Shown here piece after piece: positions 47,301-59,300 of a stretch of 64,000 nt of DNA (positions within the stretch are counted from its first letter, which is position 1; every line of letters begins with the position of its first letter). The position numbers and the translations under genes were made by a program. This DNA is from Chrysoperla carnea (lineage: Eukaryota > Arthropoda > Insecta > Neuroptera > Chrysopidae). Where the stretch lies: assembly GCF_905475395.1 (NCBI RefSeq), contig NC_058342.1, forward strand, positions 15,348,640-15,412,639. The letters are read 5' to 3'. A model generated the notes under the pieces. The model saw only the letters and a list, made by a program, of their open reading frames with translations. It made no database searches and had not been told where the DNA came from.

Positions 47301-50300
47301 TTTCTTGAAAATGAGGTATAAAAAATTCCCTTACGAGATTTTATATTTGACCAAGATATTTGTTTCCCAAGCCAAATTGACACTTCAGGATGCAAAATCC
47401 TCCATCTTTTGAAATAATCATCGCACTGAATTTTTTTCATATCGTTCGAAAGCTTAAACTACCTCCTTTTAAGCCCTAGCATATTGTATTGTGAAACCTT
47501 TTATAACTCCCCCAATTTTCGTTTTTAAAACATGCAAAAAAACCGAATTTTTCCATATTTAAGGAGTTTTTTCCCCTGGCCGCCATTTTATAAAAAAGGC
47601 GTTATATAAACTTGTACTTTCTACTTTTAGATTCTATTGCTCAAAAATTGTTATCATAACTTGCCGCTTTGTACAGAGGGTGGAAATGGTAAGAAATGCA
47701 AAAACGTAAAACAAGAATTTAAATAAATATTTTTCAAAAAATTTGTCAAGACCCCTCTAAAGCTTTTTAAATCAAGATATTCGCAAAACCATCTAAAATT
47801 TAGGGAAAACATTTCTCACCCTTTCAACGCTCCATGCAAAGCGGCAAGAGGTGATATTGACCCATAGATGCCAAAACTAGAAAGTACAAGATTTCAAATA
47901 AGCTATTGAAGTTCCGAGTTCGATGATTTTTCGTTTCAAATTAAGGTAAAATTTTGTTCCCTTAATAAATTGGCGGAGTGTATTTCAAGGGTTCCATGTT
48001 GATTCATCCTTGTAAATTTCATCTCGGTCATATACATTCTGGTCATTCTGTCGTCGAAAATTCATCCTCCGATCATTTCGTCCTCGGAAATTCATCTTTC
48101 AATCGTTTTATTCTAAGATAATCTATCTTAAGAAAAATTAAGTAGGAATTTAATGGACAACCCCACCTGGGTATTTCATCTCAAGGTTTGCGCTCTACAG
48201 ATTTCTGCAGGTGCAAATAACATGTATGTTAGTTTCGCCATTATCCATACAGGCTCTATAAGTGGAGTCATTAGAGATCTCCATGTTATAGAGGTGATAA
48301 ATCAATCGACAGTGTCCAACCACCCTTCTCAGCTGTGCTATAGTAAGTTTCAGACGAACACAGTCAAAAGGCCTAGCTGTGGTTATACACAGTTTGGCCT
48401 GCCTCATGCCCCGCGCAAAGTCCCAGTAATTGAGATGGCCTTGGCGTAGCCATTCTTTGATTCGGTAAATTACAGAGCATCTTGCTATGGGAATGATAGG
48501 CTCAGTTGAAAGGGGCGTTTGAGACGACCCCATTTGTGCCAACGAGTCTGATGCTTCATTTTCTTTAACACCAGAGTGACCCGGAACCCAGATCAGCCTG
48601 GTGTTCAGTGCCAGGTGATTCAGCTCCTTGAAGCATTCGTAGATTACCCTTGGTTGGAATCTTGACTTGGTTGGCTTCAAGGGCCCGAAGAGCAGCCTGA
48701 CTATCTGAGAAGATGCTGATATGTGCCCCACTGTAATCTTTCGAGTTGTAGATATGGGTATCTCTCAGCATGGCGAAGATTTCCGATTGAAAAACCGCAC
48801 CCGCACTAACTCAATCCCATTAGAAACATGGCCAATCCGTATAATTTCTGGGTATTTCAATCACACGATTCACGCAGGGGTTAAACTTACAGACCCGTGT
48901 TAACCAAACCGCATTAGAGATATTCGCAACTCATAGAACATCTGAGTATTTCAATCACGTTTAACACAAGCCAAGAAATTCACAGATCTGTTCTACCTCG
49001 AGATACATGGCCAATGTTCAACACGTAGATGGTCATAATTTTAACTATTTATAAAATTATAAAATAAGATTCTGTAAAACTTGAAGAATAGCATTATAAA
49101 ATATCTTCAATTATCTTTAAGCTAATATCTCTGAAAATCATGCCTTTTATGCAATCTTTAGACTGTGACTGAGCCCACTGGAAGTCATCGCTTCCATAAA
49201 CGATCAAATCAGTTACCTCTATAGCTTTCCACTGGGATTTTGCCAATAACAAATTTAATTTACCAGCAATCCATTGAACACATTTGAGAATTTGACAAAT
49301 AAATTTTTCTAGGCTATAGCTTCGATATCCCTTAAGACATTAGTAATTTTCTAATTTTGTTTGATTTGCCTCTGTTTGTTTTGTTCGTATCTCTGTGTTT
49401 TAAATCAGATTTTCGAAATGTTTTCGGAAATTTTTTGAAAAATTCAATAAGAAATTTTTTGGATTCAAGCTATGACTCAAGTTATATGTAGACAAATGCA
49501 TCTAAACTCTTTCAATCTATCATCATATCATTTTCAGCCTCACGGAGTAAATTTTATTCCTTTGAAAGGTTAAAAAAAATAAAATTATACGCTAATTAGT
49601 CAAATCTTTGGAAAGCAATAAAAATTGAAATCCATTGTTTACAACCGAAATTTTGAATTCGAATGATTCTGTTCCCCAAGGTTCGATTCCCAACATTAAA
49701 TGTCTACCTAAATTTCATAAAACATTTTGAAAATTTGAAACGAACTAATTCAAGTAATTTATATTAATTATTCGAAACTTAAAATAGCTACAAATGCTCA
49801 AGTTAGTTCCGATTCTTCGGTAACAATGACTCCACCACAAACCACCGATACAAGCGAAGGAGATTTAAGTCGTCGTAACACTATTGTTAGCGAAGATACC
49901 GTCAAATCGTTACATGAAGCTATGGAACGTGCTCGAATTGAATCTCAAGAAATGACTGACGAGGAAGATCTCGAAGATGAAGAAGAAGAAGAGGAGGAGG
50001 AGGAGGACGAAGAAGAAATTGAAGTTAAAAGTTATCCAAAATATGGTAGTAGTTATCAAAGTGAGCCAGAAAAATTAGAAGTTCCAGGTGCAAAAGCACC
50101 AGGCGCATTCGATTTAAGTTTTAATCGACCATCGCCAATTCGAACTTCTACGCCACCTGGTTTTTTCGGTGACGACGAGGAAGCTGAAGAGGAGAAAGAA
50201 GAAGAGGAAGAGGAGGAAGAAGAAGTCGAAGAAGATGACGACGAAGAGTTATTGAAAAAACTTGAAGCAAAATATGGAAAACTACCAAGTAAACAAATTG

Positions 50301-53300
50301 AAGTGTCCGATAATCCTGAAGAAGAAGAGGAAGCCGAAGAAGATGAAGAAGAGGAGGAGGAGGAAGAGGACGAAGATGAAGCATTCCCATCTTGGAGAAG
50401 TAAAGTCTCTATATTTTCGTCGAGTAAATAAGCCGGAAAATACTTTAAAGTGTGGAAAACCTTTCCAACACCACCGATTTAAAAAAAAACTTTTTCTAAG
50501 ACCTTTAGGAGCATTCATCATCATTAACCTCTTCATATATTTCAAAATTGGAGGAATTTAACCTCAACAAAAAACAGTCATGATAAAATTTATAAATTGA
50601 ATATTTTTTATGCGGAATTGGCCCTTGGGAATTTTTTTGTCTTTGATCGCGAATCCAGAGCCCAAAATAAGAAATATTACACTTCATTGTGGAATTCGTA
50701 CCATTTTTTGCGAAAAACCCACTTTTATGGGCGAAAATTGGAATATCAATATTTTGCTGCGAGAATTTCTCACAGAGGTTTTTGTTTGGACGCTGATCAT
50801 GAATATGGAGTCAAGTTCAACAATATCACACTACATTTCTCCGCAAAAAAATCACTTTTTGGGGGAAATATTGAAAGATATACATTTCACTTAGAGAATT
50901 TATCCTAAGAGGTTTTTTTGATCTTTCACCACGAAGCCAAAGATTCATGCTATTTTTCCCCAAAAAACTCATTTTTTGGAGTAAATATTGAAATATAAAC
51001 ATTTTACTAAGAGAATTTCTTCTAAGAGGTTTTTTTGGGGTTAACCACGAAACCTGAATCTAAATTCAACAATACCCGCTAAATTTTTTTATTACTGTTT
51101 TTTGTTGGGATGGTTAGGGAGGGGAAATTGAAACTCCCCCAATTTTCGAATGAATGCAGAGGTTAGTGGTGATAAATGTTCCTAAAGAGCTAAGGATCAC
51201 ATAGAAAAATAAATTTTTGAAATCAGTACTGTTCGACAGGTTTTCAACACTTTCCGGCTTATTTATTCGACTTCGTTCACATGGAAAACTATCTCGACAA
51301 TGAAAGTCAGAATAAAAAAGAATACAAATTCACATTGTTCGAGATTGTTCTCTTCTTCTTCTTGAACGGTTTATAGAAATATATTTTAAGTTCTCTTTCT
51401 CCTTAATTAAGACAAAATTATTTAAACTTGAGTTGTATCTACGATAATTATGATAGGGAGAGAGGGGTAATGTAGAAAGCCTTTCGTTAAGAATGTGAAT
51501 AATTTTCTCGAAGAGAATACGATGGAGAAATGATTTCGATACGGGAAGAAGGCAGACAAATAAACGATTCTTGGGTAAAAAACTGGAGACACTAAATTTA
51601 AAAATTACCCTAATTGTATTTCTCGAATTAAACATTTTAAGTTGAAAAAAACCGATCTTTTCCAGATTAATTAGAAAATTCGAAAAAATTCTGCAATTAT
51701 TTAGTGATAGAATACTTTTACTTCAATGAATTCTTTTGTTAATGTTTTTCGAAATTTTAATTTAGGAGTAAAATCTGTACCAGAGAAGAAACCTGAGCCT
51801 GCAGAAGCCACACCGAAAGCATCAAAAACAGGTGGAGCAAAAGCATTTGAAGATGAATTACTCGACGAAGACCAATTCTTTAAAGAACATGCGTCATATG
51901 ACAATGTAAGTTTATTATGTAGAAAAATTCGCATTTACAGTTCTAAATTTCATTTTTTAATTTGGAATTGTTCTTATTGGAAAAATATATACGTAATAGG
52001 ACTTCAAAGGCTTGTATCATCTACTTCGAAGGCTTGTACTGCTTTTTAGGAGATGATATGTCGAAAACGATTCGATTTAGGAAATAATTATTCTGGGAAA
52101 TTTTGGTAATTCAATCAAATTAAACATTGGACCTTGCATCAAATCAGGTATTTTTGTTTTTTTTTGATATGTTGTTTGCGATGTAAAGGCAATGTTAAAT
52201 CCAAGTTTACGACCTAGGGAAACGACTGAAATTGACCTGGAAGGACTGGTTTTTCATCAAAAACTAGAATTTATTTTTAAAGAAGGTTAAATTTGCAACA
52301 ATCTGAGATTAAGTCGATTTTTAGAGGATCGATAATTTCGGACATACAGCTTTTCAGAGTTTCTCTATTTTTTTAATTTATACTATTTTTCGCAAAATTT
52401 CATCTTGTTAACCGTTACAGATAAATCAGAAGTTCAATTTTTTTTTGCGTACTTAAACTTTTGCGTAAAATCGTGTAACTTGACAAAATAGACAAATAGC
52501 TGTATCTCCGAAACTATCGGGCCCGTAAAAGCCGATCTTATCTCAAATTGTTGCAAATTTAACCTGCTTTAGAAGTAATAAAAAACTAACCCTTCCGGGT
52601 CAAAATCGGCAAAAACTTAAAACAAGGTCAAAATTTCCGAGGTTTTTCTTATTTTTTGGCATTATTCGGTCGTTTGACAGGATTTAAAACTTGGATTTAA
52701 CATTGCCATTATATTGCAAACAACATATCAAAAAAACAAACATATCTGATTTGATGCAAGGTTCACCCCCTTTTCATGTATAGTTTGATTGAATTATGAC
52801 TATGAAGGGTGGTTTTTTAACTCCCCAAAAAAGGGTGGGGGAAACATAGAAAATGATCTAAGTAGCGAATCTGTAAAGCAATTGATTTTTTTTTCTTTTT
52901 AAAATTTCAAAATTGCTTCTAACTTCCGCTTAAGTCTCGAAATATTCGAGTATATCCGGATATTTGCTCGATCTGTTTTTTGGAAATTGAATAACAGAAT
53001 AGAAGAGAATAAAAAAAATGCGCTACGGAACAAAATATTCTTACTTTCAGAAATTTTCGCAAGTATTTTCTGGAATTTTTTTTTCGTATTTCTAGAATGT
53101 TTCACAAAACCACTTGTTGAAATTAACCTGAAAATTTTCAACACACTTTTTTTTATAGTTTTGGAGAAAATGGACTCCAAAATTTTTTCCTAAATTACGC
53201 ACTCACGGATAAACAGTGATGTTTACGAAAGAATGATTAAGGATGTTCCAGCATGGTATTTGCAGTTTCTATGTTAAAGCAATGGTACAATTTTTTTTTC

Positions 53301-56300
53301 GACAGAATTTAACGAAAAATTAAATTTAAGAATTTAATAATGCTTACTATTAATTCGCAAAGTTTCAGAAATTTTGACCGTTTAAAATGGGAAATAATTA
53401 TGCCAACGTCCCAATTTCGATCAATTTACGTCAAAATTAATATCTCGAAAGTGAAAATTAATTTCTAAATTTTTTTTTTAGAATTTTATTGTATAAACAT
53501 TTTTTTCTACTTTTTCTTCAATATATAATAATATCATAAAAAATAGTTGGAGAGACCGGACATTTTACATGCTTTAAATGGGACATGACCCTCAAAATCG
53601 CGAACTTTGTCTTTAAATATCTCGCGATCTAAACGGTCAAAAATTATGAAATTTTAGGAATTCATAAATAAAGCTATTATAAACCCGAGAAAAAAAATTC
53701 GGCCTAATCTGTCGAAAAGTGATTTCATGCTGGTACTACCTTAAAATAAAGTTGTTAATTTTTTTTATAAGAAATAACCTTTACAATTAAACTTTGGTTC
53801 TATCTATAACGGCTTACAAGATGGATACTTTTCATTTGATTGAATTAGTAAAAAAATTTCATTTTAAATTTGGTGGGTCTCGGTCAATTTTGAAGCTAGA
53901 AAGTCGAAAAAAAATTGTACAATTAAATCAGCTAGAACTTTTAGGTGAACTTTTTTTTTATTTAATACATAGTTTATTGTTTTTTGTAAGTTGTAAAAAA
54001 CTGATTAACCCTGCCCCCCAAATACCCCCTTTTTTGGTACGAAGTTTTTACAACCTAATAAACAACTGTGGAAATTTTCAAAGATGCATTAATTTTTTCA
54101 TTTATTACCATTATATTTTATTTTATTTTGTTATGCTATAATACGTATATATTTTTCCTTTTCAATAATTTTAATAAAATCCAAATTCGAAAGCGATTGA
54201 CATCACTTTATTATGTTAATAGGTTCCAAATTTCTAGACAAAATGACCCATATATAAAAAAAAAGTAAATCCTTGCCATAGTTTTTAGTGATAAATTTTT
54301 AATTAATAGTTGAAGCCAATTTATTGTCAAAGCTTTTCGATAACACAGTGTGATAAATTAACGTTTTTAATTTTTTTTTTGTTGAGTTTTTTATAATACT
54401 TTTTTTTTTGAATTGTTATTTGAAAAATTATTTTCATATATTTTGCACCCATAAATACGAACATCTTTTATATTGAATATTCGAAAATAATTTTTCAATA
54501 AAAATATTGTTCCAAGCTGAATTATTGATAAACGAGTCAATGGAACTTCTGCTTCAAGAAACAGAACCGATTTTGAGTGGAAATTCTGTAAAAAAAATGT
54601 TTTTTGCAACGTTATCACTTGCAAACAGAGATATTACAATTGCTAAAAAAAAATTGTACTAACATTTGCAAATAATTTTTAGCTTAATCCGCTGTAGTAT
54701 TCGGTCTACTCGAGACTGTAGCCTTTTATTTACTAGAGCCTTAAACGAAAGATTGAATCAGTAATGATTCTCGAATTAATTAATTCGGTATCGAAACTGC
54801 TACGAATATCTTAATCTAAACAAGAAAAAAATATATTCCTTTCTCAACGACATATCATAAAAAACTTATTCGGGATCGAAACTATCATCGAATATTGTAG
54901 AGGAAAGAGGCCTATAATGATCCCCCCTAAGAAAACATGCAATTTATAGCTAAACTATTCGACATATTTCCAACCTCGAAATATTTTTGGATTCTTTATT
55001 CAATTGTTACAATATTGGCATGTCAATTTCTTTTGATCTGTTCAAATTTTTATAACTTCAATATTTGTCAAAGGGGATCGTTTTGACCGACCTTGTAAGA
55101 ATAATGGGTAAAATGATTGCATTTTTTACAGTTCACATGAAATATTAACTGTTCTTTTACTGCATCAACGATTAGTATGAAAACAAAAGACACTGGTAAA
55201 ATCTTTTAAATCAACACATTCAAGACCCGTTGCATGATGGGGGATCATTTTAATTATTACAATTTTACACACAAAATAAGGATCATTTTAACGTATATAA
55301 AGGGGATCATTTTACCCTTAACGACATATTTGAATATCGTCTAAAAACTGGCCTTAAAATTTAATACTGACCTTAAAGGTAATATATAATATAGTTGTAA
55401 AAAATGTTTTTCCCAAAAATTCCCTCAAAATCGATTCAGTAGTATAAAATAAAAACTTTTAATAACTCGTTTATGAATGCATGTACTATTTTTCTTGCTT
55501 GAATTAACCATGTACGTTAAATATTCACAAAATCCGACCCCCAATCCACCGACCCCTCATAAATAATATTTAATTATTTGATTTTTTAACTAATTGAGTG
55601 TGTTTTTTTTCCATAATTCAATCCACACTAATTTTGTAAAAAAAAAATCCATTTTCCTGAAAATTTGTATCCCTTTCATACACAAAACCACCCCCCCCCC
55701 CTCAAACACATACACTCCAATGACAACTCGCGTCAGAATTTAGAGCGTACCGTTGAAAAATTTCGTATGGAAGTACGAAAAAATGGAACATCTACAAAAG
55801 CACTTTATGGATTGGCAATTGCATTGGATCGTTTGGCTGAAAAGTTACGTAGCAATAAATTGTTAGTGGAATCGATACAAGCGTATGAGAATTTATTATC
55901 GTATGGGAAAAATATACCGGAAATGTTGTATAAAAAAGTTGCTGATCGTTGTATTAATCGTATGCGATTTAAAGGTAAGAAATTTTTTTTTATTATTGAA
56001 TAAAATTGATTTTGCAAAAACGTTGAACAACATTTTCAGTCAGGGTGGTGATCGACCCGGAAATGTCAGTAATTTTAACAAATCTTTAATCGTATTAATA
56101 AGTAAATGTTATAAAAGAGAAAAAACTATTGTTATTCATTAATTTTGTTGGAAAATTGAGTTAATTGTTGAAATACCATGTATAGACAGTGTTGAATGCA
56201 ATCGTAGTAAAGTAAAGAAAGATAGTCATTCTTATACACAAAATAATAAGGATATTTTTCTTCTCACTTCCTCAGTACATAATATAAACAAACAAACACA

Positions 56301-59300
56301 TACATAATATATATAACGTATAAATTAAAAATATATACAATACCTGTATTCATACTATTATATAATGTTCCTAACATAGTTTGCGCCCTCACGGGTAACC
56401 AGGGATATTTACAAAAAAATGTTTCAAACAAAAATTGTTTATTTTAAAAACAAAATTTTTTACATTTAAGCTTTTGTTATATCTCTAACGGTTTACAAGA
56501 TGGGTCTTTCGGACTCAAGACCCAATTGACCTATATTGCTGATTTACGACTTCGACCTCACTTTTCCTAGGCACGCTATAAAAATTTCAGCTTGATATCT
56601 CTTTCGTTTTTTAGTCATCGTGTTGAAAGACGGTCAGACGGACAACCGCAAATGGACTAATTAGGTGATTTTATGAACAACTATACCAAAATTTGTTCGT
56701 AGCATCAATATTTTCAAGCGTTACAAATTTGGTACTAAACTTATTATACCTTGATATATTTCATTTATACATGGCATAAAAATTAATTAATAAACAATTG
56801 AGACGGACAAACACAAAATGGTCGACATCTCCGGTCATTCGCATTAGGCGGTACTCATGTCAAATTTTTCCTCAAAATTTAAGATTGAAAGATTAGCCAA
56901 CAAAAATTTTGGGTGGACAAACGTGGAAAAGCGTTACCTAACGAATGACATTTTCACTTCGTGAAAATTCGCATTTGGGGGTGCTGAAGAAAATTTGAAT
57001 TTCCTCATAACTTGAAATTGAAGGGTAGGCAAGTAAAAATTTTGGATGGAAAAGCTTGGACAAATAATTTTCAAACGAATGACATCTGCATTTTATGAAA
57101 ATTTGCATCTGGAGGTGCGGATGTACAAATTTTTAATTGTGTCATAACTTTCAATTAGAGGGTGGACAAATGATGGAAAAACGAATCCAATCAGCAGTTT
57201 ATGAAAATCGCATTTGGGGGTGCTATTTTCACAGGGGCTTAAACAAAAAAGTCGCAGGGAATTTCAAATTTTCAATTCGATCGCCACCCTGCCAAGGTCA
57301 TTATTAATAGTTTTAACTGCATTTAATTTATTTTTTTTTTTAATTCTAGGTGAAAATGCTCGAGCAATAACCATTCACAAAGCTTTAATAGAAAAATTTC
57401 CGACCGATGTGAATTTTCGAAATAATTTAACGATCACATATTTGATCATTGATAAGTTAGTATGTTCGAGCCAATATCACAAATTTCTAAACTTTTCTGA
57501 ATAAATAAAATTATTTTCAGAATTGAAGCTGCACGTCGTAATGTTCTTGATACGCTTAAAAAGTGGCCCAATAATGGTTTAGCAAAAACATTATATGGTT
57601 TCATTTTAAAAACAAGTGATAATAATATTGAGAAAAGCGTGAAATATTTAAAAGAAGGAATTGAATCGAGGGAACCAGGTGTTTTAGATGGACGATTTTT
57701 CTTTCATTTAGGCGATGCATTGCTACGGTTAGGTCGATCATCAGAAGCTATGGAAGTAAGTTAAAAAATTGTTTTTATTTGCGATTAAAATTCGAGATAT
57801 ACAGTGAAATTTAGTTAAGTGGGACCTGGATAAGTGGGAACCCTGCATAACTGAAACTCATGCTGAGGTCCCAACACTTTGGCACTAAATTACCTCTGTT
57901 AGTGGGATAGTGGGACGAAGCAAACCTCTATATCTGGAATTCGTTCTTTCGATTTTACCGTCATAAGTGTGTTTGACCCCCATAACTGAGACAGTGATTT
58001 AATTTTATATGCCTTAACCTCTGTAACTGGGATAACATCCACCCGCAAATTCCGCACTTATTTTGATCCTCAATGACCTTCAGTTTTAGATTTGCTTTAC
58101 TATTATACGTTAATTATTATTACTCAAATCGTTAACACTACGTGAAAAATTGAAGTGAATATCCGTTTATGAAAGTGGGAAGACTCCGATGAAGTCTGTA
58201 TCGAATTTAATATGCCAAAGTCTACTCTTTGTAGAATAATTCAGAATAAAGATAAAATTCAATCACAATGTTATGAAGGACAAGGAAAACTAAAACGTGT
58301 ACGTTTGTCAGAATATTCTGAACTAGAACAGTGTTTTCTAACATGGGTCAAGCAACTCCGTAACAAAAACGTTTCGGCAGTGGACCGATGATTAAAGAAA
58401 AGGCACAAGATTTCGCGCAAAGGCTCGGTACATTTTTGAAGTACAGTTATTTTGAAATGACATCTATTAATGGAACCCTCTGTAAATGAGACAGATACCT
58501 GTATATCTGAGACACTAGCTAAGTGGAATACCTCTATAAATGAGACAAATTTGCAGGTCTCTTGATGTCTCACTTAATCAGGTTACACTGTATTGAACAG
58601 GGTATTCTACTATGTTTAAAAAAGTGCTTGAAAATGTAAAATTGTTTCATATAAAAGAGTAAACAACTTTTGTTTGAAACATTTTTTCTTAAATAACTTT
58701 TTTTTCCCGTGAGAGTCTAAATTTGGGTCGAAAATTTAGTTCAATTTTTCTCAAAAACTATAAAAGATGGTTAGTTGAAAATTTGTAGGTAGCTTGATTG
58801 ATACTAAACTAATCCGATAACTGAAATTTTAAATTGTAGAATTTTATTTTTTTTAAAGCAAGTTGGTGCTTTCAACTCATGTATCAACTCCCTTTTTTTG
58901 TTTGAAGACATTTCATATTTTTGATAAAAATCCCTTTTTTATTAAAAAGTAACAGTAAGAAACATTAAATGAGGGGCAAATATGACTTTAGTGATGGAGT
59001 CCTGCTGCTCGAGAGTTGTTTTTCACAATTACATGAGAAATGAAGAAGTATTTAAATTATTTACAGGTTTATGAAACGGGAGTTAAAGAAGGATTTTTCC
59101 TGTCAAAGTATCAAAGATCATTATACAATGTAGACCGATTAACTGGCCGACCATGGTGGACCAAAGAACAAACCACATACAAGAAATTCTTCGATCTTTT
59201 GGAAGAAAATTGGATGAATATTCGTAAGGAAGGTTTATCGTTACTAAATTCAAAAGGTCTGTTCAAAGATGAAGCAGAGAATTTAATTGATGTGGGCGAT

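Noticed and set aside
49676..49692. SINE at a lone box B word
   Set aside because: No box A at a fitting distance and no second copy.
50148..50561. Frames of 80-99 codons overlapping the second acidic exon
   Set aside because: Same effect of GAA/GAG repeats; no family resemblance.
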